The translations under genes and the position numbers were made by a program. The notes beneath the pieces were generated by a model, which saw only the letters and a list, made by a program, of their open reading frames with translations, had not been told where the DNA came from and searched no databases. DNA of 64,000 nt from Paraburkholderia phenazinium (GTDB taxonomy: Bacteria; Pseudomonadota; Gammaproteobacteria; Burkholderiales; Burkholderiaceae). Shown here piece by piece: positions 35,528-48,724 of this stretch. The stretch covers positions 434,001 to 498,000 of the forward strand of contig NZ_FNCJ01000001.1 of the NCBI RefSeq assembly GCF_900100735.1. The letters run 5' to 3'. How positions within the stretch are numbered: the stretch's first letter is position 1; each line of letters starts with the position of its first letter.

Positions 35528-37495
35528 ATGCTTTTTCCCACAGAATTTGACGTAATCGTCGTTGGCGGCGGCCATGCCGGCACCGAAGCCGCCTTGGCTT
35601 CCGCTCGCATGGGCAACAAGACGCTCCTGCTGACGCACAACATCGAAACCCTCGGCCAGATGAGCTGCAATCCGTCGATTGGCGGCATTGGCAAGGGCCA
35701 TCTGGTGAAGGAAGTCGATGCGCTCGGCGGTGCGATGGCCGCAGCCACCGACGAGGGCGGTATCCAGTTCCGCATCTTGAATTCGTCTAAAGGTCCTGCC
35801 GTGCGGGCAACCCGCGCGCAGGCAGACCGACTGCTGTATAAGCAGGCCATCCGCCATCGCCTCGAGAATCAGCCGAACCTCTGGTTATTCCAGCAGGCAG
35901 TGGATGACCTGATGGTAGAGGGCGACCGGGTAGTGGGAGCGGTGACGCAGGTCGGGATTCGCTTCCGCTCACGCGCTGTCGTGCTGACGGCTGGAACCTT
36001 CCTCGACGGCAAGATTCACGTGGGTCTCAACAACTACACTGGTGGCCGTGCGGGCGATCCAGCTGCGGTGTCGTTGTCGGCGCGTCTCAAGGAGCTGAAA
36101 CTGCCGCAAGGCCGGCTGAAGACGGGGACGCCGCCGCGTATCGACGGCCGCACGATCGATTTCTCGAAGCTCGAAGAGCAGCCGGGCGATCTGGATCCGG
36201 TTCCAGTGTTCTCGTTTCTGGGCCGCGTCGAGCAGCATCCGCGTCAGGTGCCGTGCTGGGTCACGCATACCAACGAGCGTACCCACGACATCATCCGCGG
36301 CGGGCTGGACCGGTCGCCGATGTACACGGGCGTCATCGAAGGGGTAGGGCCGCGCTATTGTCCGTCGATTGAGGACAAGATCCACCGGTTCGCGTCGAAG
36401 GAATCGCACCAGATCTTCCTCGAACCGGAAGGCCTGACGACCAACGAGTTCTACCCCAACGGGATCTCCACCAGCCTGCCGTTCGATGTGCAACTGGAAC
36501 TGGTTCGCTCGATGGTCGGCCTCGAGCACGCGCACATTCTGCGTCCGGGCTACGCGATCGAGTACGACTATTTCGATCCGCGCGGCCTGAAGGCATCGCT
36601 GGAAACCAAGGTGATCAACGGGCTGTTCTTCGCCGGCCAGATCAATGGCACGACCGGCTATGAAGAGGCCGCGGCGCAAGGTCTGCTGGCTGGGATCAAT
36701 GCGGGTCTGCATGTGCAGGGCAGGGATGCATGGTGCCCGCGCCGCGATCAGGCTTACCTCGGCGTGCTGGTCGACGATCTGGTGACGCAAGGCGTATCGG
36801 AGCCGTACCGGATGTTCACGAGCCGTGCCGAGTATCGCTTGAGCCTGCGTGAAGACAATGCGGATATGCGTCTGACGGAGATTGGCCGCGAACTCGGCGT
36901 GGTGGATGACGCCCGCTGGGATGCGTTCAGCCGCAAGCGCGACGCTGTTTCACGTGAAACAGAGCGCCTGCGTACGACGTGGGTGAATCCGAAGTCGTTG
37001 TCCGCGGAAGAGGCGACCGCCTTGCTCGGCAAGCCAATCGACCATGAATACAGCCTCGCCGATCTGCTGCGCCGTCCGGGTGTGACGTATGACGGCGTAT
37101 GCGGTTTGCGCGAAGGCGCCTGTGCACCGGCCGAAATCTTGGCTGACGACGAGGTTCTGCTGGCGCAGATCAAGGAACAGATCGAGATCGGCATCAAGTA
37201 TCAAGGCTATATCGAGCGTCAGGCTGGGGAAATCGAGCGCAACGAGTCGCACGAGAACACCCGTTTGCCGGAAGGGCTGGACTACGCCGAAGTGCGCGGT
37301 CTTTCTTTCGAGGCACGCCAGAAGCTGACTCAATTCCGCCCGGAAACCATCGGCCAGGCATCGCGCATTTCCGGCATCACGCCGGCTGCGATCTCGCTGT
37401 TGATGGTTCACCTGAAGCGTGGTCTCGGCCGTCGCTCGACCAAACCCGCCGGTACCGCCGATAGCGGCACCGACTCCACGCCGGTGACGCAATGA
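35528..37495 (+). CDS. mnmG: tRNA uridine-5-carboxymethylaminomethyl modification enzyme MnmG (GidA)
   Basis: 655-residue FAD enzyme that, with MnmE, installs the cmnm5 group at U34 of certain tRNAs. The FAD motif [19 protein letters not shown] lies at residues 11-29, followed by [20 protein letters not shown], the family segment [20 protein letters not shown], and the C-terminal helical MnmE/tRNA-binding domain ending in [17 protein letters not shown]. The ATG at 35528 gives the family N-terminus ([15 protein letters not shown]). A parS site is embedded in the coding sequence at 36946-36961. It overlaps rsmG by 4 bp. Confidence 0.97.
   Translation: MLFPTEFDVIVVGGGHAGTEAALASARMGNKTLLLTHNIETLGQMSCNPSIGGIGKGHLVKEVDALGGAMAAATDEGGIQFRILNSSKGPAVRATRAQADRLLYKQAIRHRLENQPNLWLFQQAVDDLMVEGDRVVGAVTQVGIRFRSRAVVLTAGTFLDGKIHVGLNNYTGGRAGDPAAVSLSARLKELKLPQGRLKTGTPPRIDGRTIDFSKLEEQPGDLDPVPVFSFLGRVEQHPRQVPCWVTHTNERTHDIIRGGLDRSPMYTGVIEGVGPRYCPSIEDKIHRFASKESHQIFLEPEGLTTNEFYPNGISTSLPFDVQLELVRSMVGLEHAHILRPGYAIEYDYFDPRGLKASLETKVINGLFFAGQINGTTGYEEAAAQGLLAGINAGLHVQGRDAWCPRRDQAYLGVLVDDLVTQGVSEPYRMFTSRAEYRLSLREDNADMRLTEIGRELGVVDDARWDAFSRKRDAVSRETERLRTTWVNPKSLSAEEATALLGKPIDHEYSLADLLRRPGVTYDGVCGLREGACAPAEILADDEVLLAQIKEQIEIGIKYQGYIERQAGEIERNESHENTRLPEGLDYAEVRGLSFEARQKLTQFRPETIGQASRISGITPAAISLLMVHLKRGLGRRSTKPAGTADSGTDSTPVTQ
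36946..36961. other. parS: parS site 2, inside the mnmG coding sequence
   Basis: The same perfect palindrome TGTTTCACGTGAAACA as site 1, 1.55 kb away. In the mnmG frame it encodes part of [10 protein letters not shown]. An identical 16-mer twice within 1.6 kb next to parAB is far beyond chance. Confidence 0.92.
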
Positions 37496-38199
37496 CGGCT
37501 CGGCAGAAGGGGTTCGGCGGCGCGGACAGCAGGGAAGCGCTGGGGGCGTTGCTCACCGAGGGTGTCCAGGAACTGGGCCTCGATCTGAGCGATGCCCAGC
37601 AAGGCAAGCTGCTCGACTATGTTGCTTTGCTCGCCAAGTGGAATGCCGTGTACAACCTCACGGCCATCCGCGATCCGCGGCAAATGCTGATTCAGCACAT
37701 TCTGGATTCGCTTTCCATCGTGCCGCATCTCAGCGGTCTCGGTCCGTCGTCTGCGCTCGACGTCGGTTCCGGCGGTGGGCTGCCGGGCATCGTGATGGCG
37801 ATCGTCTTGCCTGACTGGACGGTGACGCTCAACGACATCGTTCACAAAAAGACAGCATTCCAGGCACAAGCTAAGGCGGAACTCGGCCTGACCAACCTCT
37901 CGGTGGTGACCGGCCGCGTCGAAACGCTGAAGCCTGGCGTAGAAGTGCCGGCAAAGTTTGATGTAATCGTCTCGCGCGCATTCGCAGAGCTCGCGGATTT
38001 CGTTACACTGGCCCGTCATCTGGTTGCCGAGCAGGGCGCGATCTGGGCCATGAAGGGTGTGCGCCCCGACGGCGAGATCGAACGGCTGCCGCAAGGCTCC
38101 CACGCGAAACAGATCATCCGGCTCAAGGTGCCGGCGCTCGACGCCGAACGCCATCTCGTCGAGGTGGTGCTGGACGGTGATAGCTCAGCCGCGAGTTGA
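37492..38199 (+). CDS. rsmG: 16S rRNA (guanine527-N7)-methyltransferase RsmG (GidB)
   Basis: 235-residue SAM-dependent methyltransferase acting on G527 of 16S rRNA; its loss gives low-level streptomycin resistance in several bacteria. Motifs include [28 protein letters not shown], the SAM loop [17 protein letters not shown] and IVSRAFAEL. It overlaps the mnmG stop (ATGA), the standard gidAB arrangement. It is followed by parA after 65 bp. Confidence 0.96.
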   Translation: MTARQKGFGGADSREALGALLTEGVQELGLDLSDAQQGKLLDYVALLAKWNAVYNLTAIRDPRQMLIQHILDSLSIVPHLSGLGPSSALDVGSGGGLPGIVMAIVLPDWTVTLNDIVHKKTAFQAQAKAELGLTNLSVVTGRVETLKPGVEVPAKFDVIVSRAFAELADFVTLARHLVAEQGAIWAMKGVRPDGEIERLPQGSHAKQIIRLKVPALDAERHLVEVVLDGDSSAAS

Positions 38200-38264
38200 G
38201 CCACGGCGAACCGAACACAAAAGCATTCCAATTCATCCAGGCAGCAAAAAGGGACACACCAACG

Positions 38265-39035
38265 ATGGCAAAAATCTTCTGCGTTGCGAACCAGAAGGGC
38301 GGCGTCGGCAAGACGACGACAACGGTCAATCTCGCCGCGAGCCTCGCATCGCAGGGACAACGTGTCCTGCTCATCGACCTGGACCCGCAGGGTAATGCCA
38401 CGATGGGCAGCGGTATCGACAAGGCTGCCTGTGCGAATACCGTCTACGAAGTGCTGGTGGATGGCGTGGCCGTGGCCGACGCCCGCGTGCGGCCCGAAGC
38501 GGTCTCGTACGATGTACTGCCGGCCAACCGCGAGCTGGCGGGTGCCGAAGTCGAACTGGTCAATGTACCGAATCGCGAACGTCAGTTGAAAGACGCGCTG
38601 GCGCTGGTGCTAGGCGAATACGACTTTGTGCTGATCGACTGCCCGCCGGCCTTGTCGCTGCTCACCCTCAACGGTCTGTGCGCCGCGCATGGCGTGGTGA
38701 TCCCGATGCAGTGCGAGTACTTCGCACTGGAAGGGCTGTCGGACCTGGTCAATACGATCAAGCAGGTGCACGCAAACCTCAACCGCGATCTGAAGGTGAT
38801 CGGCCTCTTGCGCGTGATGTTCGATCCGCGCATCACGCTGCAACAACAGGTCTCGGATCAATTGAAAGAGCACTTTGGCGACAAGGTGTTCGACGTCGTC
38901 ATTCCGCGCAACGTCCGTCTTGCCGAGGCGCCGAGCTACGGGCTGCCGGGCGTGGTGTTCGACCGGGCCTCGCGCGGCGCGCAGGCCTATGTGCAATTCG
39001 GCGCGGAAATGATTGAACGGGTACGCGCGATCTGA
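38265..39035 (+). CDS. parA: Chromosome partition ATPase ParA (Soj)
   Basis: 256-residue Walker-type ATPase of the chromosomal Soj class, without the extra N-terminal DNA-binding domain of plasmid ParA. The deviant Walker A KGGVGKTTT is at residues 11-19, A' motif LLIDLDPQGNAT, and Walker B LIDCPPALSLLT. It binds nonspecific DNA as an ATP dimer and is stimulated by ParB bound at parS, moving the origin region to the cell poles. The start MAKIFCVANQKGG is typical. It is followed by parB after 53 bp. Confidence 0.96.
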   Translation: MAKIFCVANQKGGVGKTTTTVNLAASLASQGQRVLLIDLDPQGNATMGSGIDKAACANTVYEVLVDGVAVADARVRPEAVSYDVLPANRELAGAEVELVNVPNRERQLKDALALVLGEYDFVLIDCPPALSLLTLNGLCAAHGVVIPMQCEYFALEGLSDLVNTIKQVHANLNRDLKVIGLLRVMFDPRITLQQQVSDQLKEHFGDKVFDVVIPRNVRLAEAPSYGLPGVVFDRASRGAQAYVQFGAEMIERVRAI

Positions 39036-39088
39036 CGCGCGAGCATGGATAAATGGGACCGCCCGGCGTTTTCCTGAAAGGAAGCACG

Positions 39089-39979
39089 ATGAATGCAGCA
39101 GTAGCAAGAAAGAAGGGATTGGGCCGCGGGCTGGAGGCTTTGCTCGGCGGTAGCGCGGACATCACCGAGGCGGTGAAGATCGACAGCGCGCCGCACGTGC
39201 TGCCGCTCGGCAAGCTGCAGGCCGGCAAGTACCAGCCGCGTACGCGCATGGACGAAGGCGCGCTGCAGGAACTGGCCGCGAGCATTCGCGCGCAAGGCTT
39301 GATGCAACCGATCCTCGTGCGCCCGGTCTCGGCGGACAAGTACGAAATCATCGCCGGCGAACGGCGTTTCCGCGCGGCGCGTCTGGCTGGCCTCGACGAA
39401 GTGCCGGTGCTGGTGCGGGATGTGCCCGATCAGGCCGCAGCCGCGATGGCGCTGATCGAGAACATTCAGCGCGAAGACCTGAATCCGCTGGAAGAGGCGC
39501 AGGGCATCCAGCGCCTGCTCGACGAATTCGGCTTTACGCATGAGCAGGCGGCCGAGTCGGTAGGGCGCTCGCGCAGTGCGGTGTCGAACCTGCTGCGTCT
39601 GTTGAATCTGGCCAGCCCCGTGCAGACGATGCTGCTGGCCGGCGATCTCGACATGGGCCATGCCCGCGCCCTGCTGGCGGTGGACGCCGCCACGCAGATC
39701 ACGCTCGCCAACCAGGTGGTCAACAAGCGCATGTCGGTGCGTGAAACCGAAAAGCTGGTGACCACGACCACCAAGGCGGTGCCGGCGGTCAAGGCGAAGG
39801 CGAACAACGACGGCGGCCGCGATACGCGCCGCCTCGAAGAAGAGTTGTCGGATCTGCTGGCCGCAACGGTCAAGATCAAGCTCGGCCGCCGCGGACGCGG
39901 CCAGGTGCTGGTGGACTTCGGCGACCTCGACGCGCTCGAGGGCATCCTCGTCCGCCTGCGCGGCAGCGCCACCGCCTGA
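39089..39979 (+). CDS. parB: Chromosome partition protein ParB (Spo0J)
   Basis: 296-residue parS-binding CTPase clamp. The N-terminus RKKGLGRGLEALLGG is a ParA-stimulating segment of the Spo0J type. The CTP-binding domain carries ILVRP...YEIIAGERRFRAARLAG and ENIQREDLNPLEEAQG. The helix-turn-helix follows (HEQAAESVGRSRSAVSNLL), and the C-terminal dimerisation domain ends VLVDFGDLDALEGILVRLR. The ATG at 39089 follows GAAAGGAAGC. Two matching parS sites lie just upstream in the same locus. Confidence 0.97.
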   Translation: MNAAVARKKGLGRGLEALLGGSADITEAVKIDSAPHVLPLGKLQAGKYQPRTRMDEGALQELAASIRAQGLMQPILVRPVSADKYEIIAGERRFRAARLAGLDEVPVLVRDVPDQAAAAMALIENIQREDLNPLEEAQGIQRLLDEFGFTHEQAAESVGRSRSAVSNLLRLLNLASPVQTMLLAGDLDMGHARALLAVDAATQITLANQVVNKRMSVRETEKLVTTTTKAVPAVKAKANNDGGRDTRRLEEELSDLLAATVKIKLGRRGRGQVLVDFGDLDALEGILVRLRGSATA

Positions 39980-39992
39980 GCGGTAGAGCGTT

Positions 39993-41144
39993 GTGACGTT
40001 TGCCGCGCGCGAGTCCGAAACCGCCAGAAGTAGCCCGCTGCGAAAGCTGATCGCCCTTGCGACGAAAGAGCCGGTGCTGTCGGTTCTCGTCGTCGCACTG
40101 ATCGCGCTGCAGTGCCTGCACCCGCGCCCGTGGCGCTCGTTGCCGGGGCTCGTGGACTGGCAAACCGTCCTGACACTAGCAGGACTCCTGATCTTAACCA
40201 AGGCCATCGAATTATCAGGATTCCTGATGTGGATGGCGCACCGTGTCATCCACTCCATCCACTCGGAACGGGGCCTCGCCTTTTTACTGATCGGGCTGGC
40301 GGCAGCGCTCTCTACATTGCTAACCAATGACGTCGCATTGTTCGTTGTGGTCCCGCTCACCTTGTCGTTGCATGAACTCACGCCGCTGCCGCTCAAGCGC
40401 CTTGTGATCTTCATCGCGTTGTCGGTGAATGCGGGCTCGGTCCTGACGCCGCTCGGCAATCCGCAAAACCTTTTTCTCTGGCAAACCAGCGGCGTCTCAT
40501 TTGGCGGCTTCGTCTGGGGCCTGGCTCAATTGTGCGCCGCCTTGATGGCGATGCTTTACCTGCTGGCGGCGTTCAGCTTCCGCGCAACGCCGCTTGATCT
40601 CTCGAAAGACGCCGTCCCCCACGATGTCGACCGGCGGCTAGTCGGCGTCGCCACATTGCTGTTTGTCGCCTTCGTGCTGCTGGCCGACTCGCACCATGCC
40701 GGCATCGGACTCGTGGGCGTCATGGGCGGCTTCCTGCTGTGGCGCCGCGAGATCGTGCTGAAGATCGACTGGCTGCTGCTGCTGATCTTCGTGTTCATGT
40801 TCGTCGTGTTGCGCAGCGTCGCGGCGCTGCCGTGGGTGCATGAGGTGGTCGGCCAATTGGGCCTTTCTACGTCGCTGCGCGCTTTTGCCGCAGGGGCCGT
40901 TCTGTCGCAAGGGATCAGCAATGTCCCGGCAGCGATCATGCTCGCCGAGTTCACCAAGGACTGGCGTGCCCTGGCATTCGGTGTCAGCGTGGGCGGCTTC
41001 GGTATCGCGATTGGATCGCTCGCCAATCTGATCGCCGTGCGTTTGTCGAAGCAGCGCGGCATGTGGTTGCCGTTTCACCTTTACGCCGTGCCGTTCTGGC
41101 TGGTCGCAGCAGCAGTGGGCGGCTGGCTGTTGTTGCATATTTGA
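39993..41144 (+). CDS. ArsB/NhaD-type (ion transporter superfamily) permease
   Basis: 383-residue inner-membrane protein with about 10-11 hydrophobic segments. The superfamily signatures are AALSTLLTNDVALFVVVPLT and VNAGSVLTPLGNPQNLFLWQ in the first half, and LSQGISNVPAAIMLAEF in the second half. These TND/GNPQN and SNVPA elements are shared by arsenite, Na+/H+ (NhaD) and dicarboxylate carriers, so the substrate is not assigned. The start is a GTG 13 bp after parB with no strong ribosome site, suggesting coupling to parB translation. Confidence 0.8.
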   Translation: MTFAARESETARSSPLRKLIALATKEPVLSVLVVALIALQCLHPRPWRSLPGLVDWQTVLTLAGLLILTKAIELSGFLMWMAHRVIHSIHSERGLAFLLIGLAAALSTLLTNDVALFVVVPLTLSLHELTPLPLKRLVIFIALSVNAGSVLTPLGNPQNLFLWQTSGVSFGGFVWGLAQLCAALMAMLYLLAAFSFRATPLDLSKDAVPHDVDRRLVGVATLLFVAFVLLADSHHAGIGLVGVMGGFLLWRREIVLKIDWLLLLIFVFMFVVLRSVAALPWVHEVVGQLGLSTSLRAFAAGAVLSQGISNVPAAIMLAEFTKDWRALAFGVSVGGFGIAIGSLANLIAVRLSKQRGMWLPFHLYAVPFWLVAAAVGGWLLLHI

Positions 41145-41317
41145 CACGGACGCGAGAGCGTCCTTCGTGCTAGTCATCCCTCGTCAATCAGGCCGATTCA
41201 TCGCGCATTTTTCGCCATCGCCCAGCAGCCTTACATTTGACGTCCTCTGACCTTCGAAACGGGTTTTCCCGCATCATGGCGCGCCTTTTCACACGGGTTA
41301 TTGAACGGCCTAAAGTC

Positions 41318-41346
41318 TTGAATTGCCTGCAACTATCGCTTACAAT
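41318..41346 (+). promoter_or_regulatory. Probable sigma-70 promoter of the atp operon
   Basis: TTGAAT (41318-41323), a 17-bp spacer and TACAAT (41341-41346) lie 79 bp upstream of atpI. Both hexamers match consensus at 5 of 6 or better positions with ideal spacing. Confidence 0.75.
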
Positions 41347-41424
41347 CGCCCGGATTTAATTGCACGGCAACCCCGTAAGCGTCTCGTAAGCTGATGGGCG
41401 GCACCAGACTTTCGGAACACTGCG

Positions 41425-41967
41425 ATGGCGGTCAAAACGTCGAATCAAGCGCCGCAAAATGGGCGCGACGAACACCGCGCAGAACGCAAGTTTTCCGCTG
41501 TGTCGGGTCAGCCCCTTACACATGACGATGCGTGGGACGCTGAGCAGCAAGATAACAATATCGTTCCGCTCACGCGGGCTGAAGCAGAAAAGCTGTTCGG
41601 TCCGAATGTGAGTCGTCCATCGCGTGTCACGCCTTTCAAGGTCGTGATAGCGCAAATGGTTTTGTCCCTGGGTGTTACGCTGGTGTGGTGGCTGTTCTAC
41701 AAGCCGCCGGGCGCTGCTGCGCTGTCCGCGTTCCTGGGGGGAGCGATCTGCTGGGTGCCGGGTGCGATGTTCGCGGCACGCCTAAGAACACTGAGCGGCG
41801 CCGAAACAGTGATGAGCTGGGTACTCGGCGAAGCGCTCAAGATGGGGACAACGATCGCGATGTTTGTAGCCATCGCTTTCTGGTATCACGACGTACGCTG
41901 GGTTCCGCTGCTCGTGACCTACCTCATTGCATTGAAGACGTACTGGATCGCGCTCGCCTGGCGGTGA
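41425..41967 (+). CDS. atpI: ATP synthase subunit I
   Basis: 180-residue membrane protein at the head of the atp operon. After a ~70-residue polar, charged N-terminus it has four hydrophobic segments (KVVIAQMVLSLGVTLVWWLF; AALSAFLGGAICWVPGAMFAA; GTTIAMFVAIAFW; LLVTYLIALKTYWIA), as in AtpI, which helps assemble the c-ring. The long N-terminus is typical of beta-proteobacterial members. It is followed by atpB after 153 bp. Confidence 0.88.
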   Translation: MAVKTSNQAPQNGRDEHRAERKFSAVSGQPLTHDDAWDAEQQDNNIVPLTRAEAEKLFGPNVSRPSRVTPFKVVIAQMVLSLGVTLVWWLFYKPPGAAALSAFLGGAICWVPGAMFAARLRTLSGAETVMSWVLGEALKMGTTIAMFVAIAFWYHDVRWVPLLVTYLIALKTYWIALAWR

Positions 41968-42030
41968 GCGGTGAAGTAACGCAAAAAATACAGGCTGGCG
42001 CGCGGCGCCGGCAAAACGGCGCGCGGGTAA

Positions 42031-42972
<942 letters not shown>

Positions 42973-43002
42973 CCTGCGCTGTCGAACAACGAATCGCTTT
43001 AG

Positions 43003-43326
<324 letters not shown>

Positions 43327-43464
43327 GGTTCCTCGGAAGTTTGCGCCTGAGCTATAACTGGTAAAGGCGCAGGGCGGAACGGGCACTTGGGCGCTGATCG
43401 AATACAGAATCGATGAGCGCCTTGCCGTTTCACTTTCCGAACTAGCAACGTTTAAGGAAACACC

Positions 43465-43935
43465 GTGAATCTCAACGCAACCCTGTTTGCGCAAATGGTC
43501 GTGTTCCTGATCCTCGCGTGGTTCACGATGAAGTTCGTGTGGCCGCCGTTGGTCAACGCCCTCGACGAGCGCGCGAAGAAGATCGCCGAAGGTCTGTCTG
43601 CCGCTGAAAAGGGCAAGGCGGAACTGGAAGCCGCGCACAAGCGCGTCGACCAGGAACTGGCACAGGCACGCAACGATGGTCAGCAACGCATTGCTGACGC
43701 CGAAAAGCGCGCAGTGACCCTCGCTGACGAAATCAAGGCCCAGGCCCAAGCTGAAGCCGCCCGTATTCTCGCGCAAGCGAAGGCCGATGCAGACCAGCAA
43801 GTCGTCAAGGCGCGTGAAGCGCTGCGCGGCGAAGTCGCTGCACTCGCCGTCAAGGGCGCTGAACAGATCCTGAAGCGCGAAGTCGACCAGGCAGCTCACG
43901 CTGACCTGCTGAATCAACTGAAAGCCGAGCTCTGA
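43465..43935 (+). CDS. atpF: ATP synthase Fo subunit b
   Basis: 156-residue peripheral-stalk subunit: one N-terminal membrane helix ([20 protein letters not shown]) and a long charged, Ala-rich coiled coil. It is 139 bp after atpE and 2 bp before atpH. Length equals that of E. coli subunit b. Confidence 0.95.
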   Translation: MNLNATLFAQMVVFLILAWFTMKFVWPPLVNALDERAKKIAEGLSAAEKGKAELEAAHKRVDQELAQARNDGQQRIADAEKRAVTLADEIKAQAQAEAARILAQAKADADQQVVKAREALRGEVAALAVKGAEQILKREVDQAAHADLLNQLKAEL

Positions 43936-43937
43936 TC

Positions 43938-44477
43938 ATGGCCGAACTTGCAACCATCGCCCGTCCGTACGCAGAAGCGCTGTTTGGCGTGGCCGAAGCT
44001 GGTGACATCGCCGCCTGGTCCACGCTCGTGCAGGAGCTGGCACAGGTTGCGCGTCTGCCCGAAGTGCTGTCGATCGCCACGAGCCCGAAAGTAAGCCGCG
44101 CCCAGGTCAGCGAACTGCTGCTGGCCGCGGTCAAGTCGCCGCTCAAGGACAACGCCCAAGCGAAGAATCTGGTGCAAATGCTGGTGGACAACCACCGCCT
44201 GCCCTTGCTGCCGGAAATCGCCACGCAGTTCGAAGCGTTGAAGAACGCGCGCGAAGGCGCGGCTGATGCGCTGATCGTCAGCGCATTCCCGCTCGAAGGC
44301 GCGCAGTTGAACGATCTCGTCGCCAGTCTCGAACACAAGTTCAAACGCAAGCTGAAGCCGGTGGTCGAGGTCGACTCGTCGCTGATCGGCGGCGTGCGTG
44401 TGACGGTCGGCGATGAAGTGCTCGATACCTCGGTCCGCGCGCGGCTTGCCAGCATGCAGACGGCTCTGACGGCCTGA
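43938..44477 (+). CDS. atpH: ATP synthase F1 subunit delta
   Basis: 179-residue stalk subunit linking b to the top of F1. Recognised by [19 protein letters not shown] at the N-terminus and the C-terminal [20 protein letters not shown] / [21 protein letters not shown] signature. The gene is tightly linked to atpF. Confidence 0.95.
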   Translation: MAELATIARPYAEALFGVAEAGDIAAWSTLVQELAQVARLPEVLSIATSPKVSRAQVSELLLAAVKSPLKDNAQAKNLVQMLVDNHRLPLLPEIATQFEALKNAREGAADALIVSAFPLEGAQLNDLVASLEHKFKRKLKPVVEVDSSLIGGVRVTVGDEVLDTSVRARLASMQTALTA

Positions 44478-44535
44478 AGCGCGTGAAGCGCTGAAGCGGC
44501 TGGCACGCAACAGAATTGACTATCAGGAGCGAATA

Positions 44536-46077
44536 ATGCAACTCAATCCCTCTGAGATCAGCGAGCTGATCAAGAGCCGGATCCAGGGCCTTGAAGCGAG
44601 CGCAGACGTTCGCAACCAGGGCACCGTGATCTCCGTGACCGACGGTATCGTGCGTATCCACGGCCTGTCGGAAGTGATGCAGGGCGAAATGCTCGAATTC
44701 CCGGGCAACACCTACGGTCTCGCGCTGAACCTCGAGCGCGACTCGGTCGGCGCCGTGATTCTGGGTGAATACGAACACATTTCGGAAGGCGACATCGTCA
44801 AGACGACGGGCCGCATTCTCGAAGTGCCGGTGGGTCCGGAACTGCTCGGCCGCGTGGTCGACGCACTCGGCAACCCGATCGATGGCAAGGGCCCGATCAA
44901 CGCGAAGCACACCGACGCCATCGAAAAGATTGCACCGGGCGTGATCTGGCGTAAGTCGGTGTCGGAGCCGGTCCAGACCGGCCTGAAGTCGATCGACGCA
45001 ATGGTGCCGGTTGGCCGTGGCCAGCGCGAGCTGATCATTGGCGACCGCCAGTGCGGCAAGACGGCTGTGGCTGTCGACACGATCATCAACCAGAAGGGCA
45101 AGAACCTGTTCTGTATCTACGTCGCGATCGGCCAGAAGGCTTCGTCGATCATGAACGTGGTGCGCAAGCTCGAAGAAACCGGCGCGCTGGAATACACCAT
45201 CGTCGTGGCCGCTTCGGCTTCGGAATCGGCTGCGATGCAATACCTCGCACCGTACGCCGGCTGCTCGATGGGCGAATACTTCCGCGATCGCGGCCAGGAC
45301 GCGCTGATCGTTTATGACGACTTGACCAAGCAAGCCTGGGCATACCGTCAGATCTCGCTGCTGCTGCGCCGCCCGCCGGGCCGTGAAGCTTACCCGGGTG
45401 ACGTGTTCTATCTGCACTCGCGTCTCCTGGAACGTGCGGCTCGCGTCTCGGAAGAGTACGTCGAGAAGTTCACGAACGGCGAAGTGAAGGGCAAGAGCGG
45501 TTCGCTGACGGCACTGCCGGTCATTGAAACGCAAGCAGGCGACGTGACCGCATTCGTTCCGACGAACGTGATCTCGATTACCGACGGCCAGATCTTCCTG
45601 GAAACCGACCTCTTCAACGCAGGTATCCGCCCGGCAATTAACGCCGGCGTGTCGGTGTCGCGCGTTGGTGGTGCGGCTCAGACGAAGGTCGTGAAGAAGC
45701 TGTCGGGCGGTATCCGTACCGACCTGGCTCAGTACCGTGAACTGGCTGCGTTCGCGCAGTTCGCTTCGGACCTCGACGAAGCCACCCGCAAGCAGCTGGA
45801 GCGCGGCCGCCGTGTGACGGAACTGCTGAAGCAGCCGCAGTATCAGCCGCTGCAAGTGTGGGAACTGGCCGTTGCGCTGTTCGCTGCGAACAACGGTTAC
45901 CTCGACGATCTGGAAGTCGCACAAGTGCTGCCGTTCGAAAAGGGCCTGCGTGATTACCTGAAGTCGAAGCACGCTGACCTGATCAAGCGCATTGAAGACA
46001 CCAAGGAACTCTCGAAGGACGACGAAGGCACGCTGCACGCTGCCCTCAAAGACTTCAAGAAGTCCGGCGCTTATTGA
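44536..46077 (+). CDS. atpA: ATP synthase F1 subunit alpha
   Basis: 513-residue non-catalytic nucleotide-binding subunit. The P-loop GDRQCGKT is at 169-176, followed by the DELSD-equivalent region and the signature around [20 protein letters not shown]. Length equals that of the E. coli protein. AGGAGCG precedes the ATG. The 187-bp gap to atpG holds a strong hairpin and a tandem leader repeat. Confidence 0.97.
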   Translation: MQLNPSEISELIKSRIQGLEASADVRNQGTVISVTDGIVRIHGLSEVMQGEMLEFPGNTYGLALNLERDSVGAVILGEYEHISEGDIVKTTGRILEVPVGPELLGRVVDALGNPIDGKGPINAKHTDAIEKIAPGVIWRKSVSEPVQTGLKSIDAMVPVGRGQRELIIGDRQCGKTAVAVDTIINQKGKNLFCIYVAIGQKASSIMNVVRKLEETGALEYTIVVAASASESAAMQYLAPYAGCSMGEYFRDRGQDALIVYDDLTKQAWAYRQISLLLRRPPGREAYPGDVFYLHSRLLERAARVSEEYVEKFTNGEVKGKSGSLTALPVIETQAGDVTAFVPTNVISITDGQIFLETDLFNAGIRPAINAGVSVSRVGGAAQTKVVKKLSGGIRTDLAQYRELAAFAQFASDLDEATRKQLERGRRVTELLKQPQYQPLQVWELAVALFAANNGYLDDLEVAQVLPFEKGLRDYLKSKHADLIKRIEDTKELSKDDEGTLHAALKDFKKSGAY

Positions 46078-46111
46078 TCCGCGAGTGACCCGCAAGGCAT
46101 AAACGGACCAT

Positions 46112-46152
46112 GAAGCGGCGCGGGCCGCATGTGAATGCCCCCGCGCCGCTTC
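46112..46152 (+). promoter_or_regulatory. Strong hairpin in the atpA-atpG gap
   Basis: GAAGCGGCGCGGG (46112-46124) pairs perfectly over 13 bp with CCCGCGCCGCTTC (46140-46152). No T run follows, so it is more likely an mRNA-stabilising or processing structure than a terminator. Confidence 0.7.
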
Positions 46153-46158
46153 GAACGC

Positions 46159-46206
46159 TTTGCATGGGACCCGGGTGGTGCCAAAGCGCTAACTCGGGCC
46201 GACGCT
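46159..46206 (+). repeat. Degenerate copy of the leader hairpin repeat
   Basis: TTTGCATGGGACCCGGGT ... AACTCGGGCCGACG matches the intact copy that follows at 46207. Its inner stem is broken (GGTGCC opposite AAGCGCT) and it lacks the Shine-Dalgarno end. It is probably a tandem duplicate that has decayed. Confidence 0.65.
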
Positions 46207-46258
46207 TTGCATGGGACCCGAGTAACCGCTAAAGCGGTAACTCGGGCCGACAAAGGAG
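46207..46258 (+). repeat. Leader hairpin repeat abutting the atpG ribosome site
   Basis: TTGCATGGGAC, then CCCGAGT-A-ACCGCT-AA-AGCGGT-A-ACTCGGG (46217-46246), then CCGACAAAGGAG. It has the same architecture as the element at 6894-6945, but the stem bases differ at paired positions. The AAGGAG end is the atpG ribosome site. Confidence 0.75.
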
Positions 46259-46264
46259 TAAGCA

Positions 46265-47149
46265 ATGGCTGGAATGAAGGAAATTCGCGGCAAGATCAAG
46301 AGCGTGCAAAACACGCGCAAGATCACGAAAGCGATGGAGATGGTGGCCGCATCGAAGATGCGCCGCGCTCAGGAGCGCATGCGCGCTGCTCGCCCGTATG
46401 CCGACAAGGTCCGCGACATCGCTGCGCACATGAGCCGTGCGAACCCCGAGTATCGTCACCCGTTCATGGTGTCGAACGAAGGTGCGAAGACGGCTGGCAT
46501 CATCCTCGTCACGACCGACAAGGGTCTGTGCGGCGGTATGAACACGAACGTGCTGCGCGCCGCGCTGCAGAAGTTCAAGGAACTGGAAGGCCAGGGCAAG
46601 TCGATCGAAGCAACGGCGATCGGCACCAAGGGTCTCGGCTTCCTGAACCGCCTGCGTGCGAAGGTTGTGTCGAACGTCGTGCATCTGGGCGACACGCCGC
46701 ACCTCGAGAAGTTGATCGGCGCGGTGAAGGTGCAGCTCGACATGTACTCGGAAGGCAAGATTTCCGCGGTGTACCTGGCGTACACGCGCTTCGTCAACAC
46801 GATGAAGCAGGAAGCGGTGATCGAGCAACTGCTGCCGCTGTCGGCAGACCAGTTCGAGCGCACGGAAGAGGACGGCACGGTACCGAGCACGTCGTGGGAT
46901 TACATCTACGAGCCGGACGCACAGGCAGTGGTGGACGAGTTGCTCGTGCGTTATGTGGAAGCGCTGGTGTATCAAGCCGTCGCGGAAAACATGGCGTCGG
47001 AGCAGTCGGCACGGATGGTCGCGATGAAGGCCGCTTCGGACAACGCGAAGACGGTCATCAACGAACTGCAGCTCGTGTACAACAAGAGCCGTCAGGCCGC
47101 GATCACGAAAGAACTGTCGGAAATCGTCGGTGGCGCCGCTGCGGTCTGA
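46265..47149 (+). CDS. atpG: ATP synthase F1 subunit gamma
   Basis: 294-residue central-shaft subunit. N-terminal helix [20 protein letters not shown] and C-terminal helix [20 protein letters not shown] with the terminal signature [18 protein letters not shown] form the coiled coil; [11 protein letters not shown] is typical. The start is set by AAAGGAG of the leader repeat 7 bp upstream. Its translation start is thus tied to a repeat element not found at the other atp genes. Confidence 0.96.
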   Translation: MAGMKEIRGKIKSVQNTRKITKAMEMVAASKMRRAQERMRAARPYADKVRDIAAHMSRANPEYRHPFMVSNEGAKTAGIILVTTDKGLCGGMNTNVLRAALQKFKELEGQGKSIEATAIGTKGLGFLNRLRAKVVSNVVHLGDTPHLEKLIGAVKVQLDMYSEGKISAVYLAYTRFVNTMKQEAVIEQLLPLSADQFERTEEDGTVPSTSWDYIYEPDAQAVVDELLVRYVEALVYQAVAENMASEQSARMVAMKAASDNAKTVINELQLVYNKSRQAAITKELSEIVGGAAAV

Positions 47150-47223
47150 CCGTAACGGTCAGGCGCGCGCTCAAATGCGGCGAGCCCCATCGAAACTGCG
47201 CCTTTGCGCGAGTGAAGAATTGA

Positions 47224-48636
<1,413 letters not shown>

Positions 48637-48724
48637 CGGTTTGAGTGTAGGCAACGAGGCGCGGTTTTCGCGGTAACGTCAGAATCGCGCCGAACGCATC
48701 ACGCTCAACCTGGAAGGAGTCGAT

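Noticed and set aside
44341..46095. 584-codon minus-strand frame opposite atpA
   Set aside because: Shadow of the highly conserved atpA gene.
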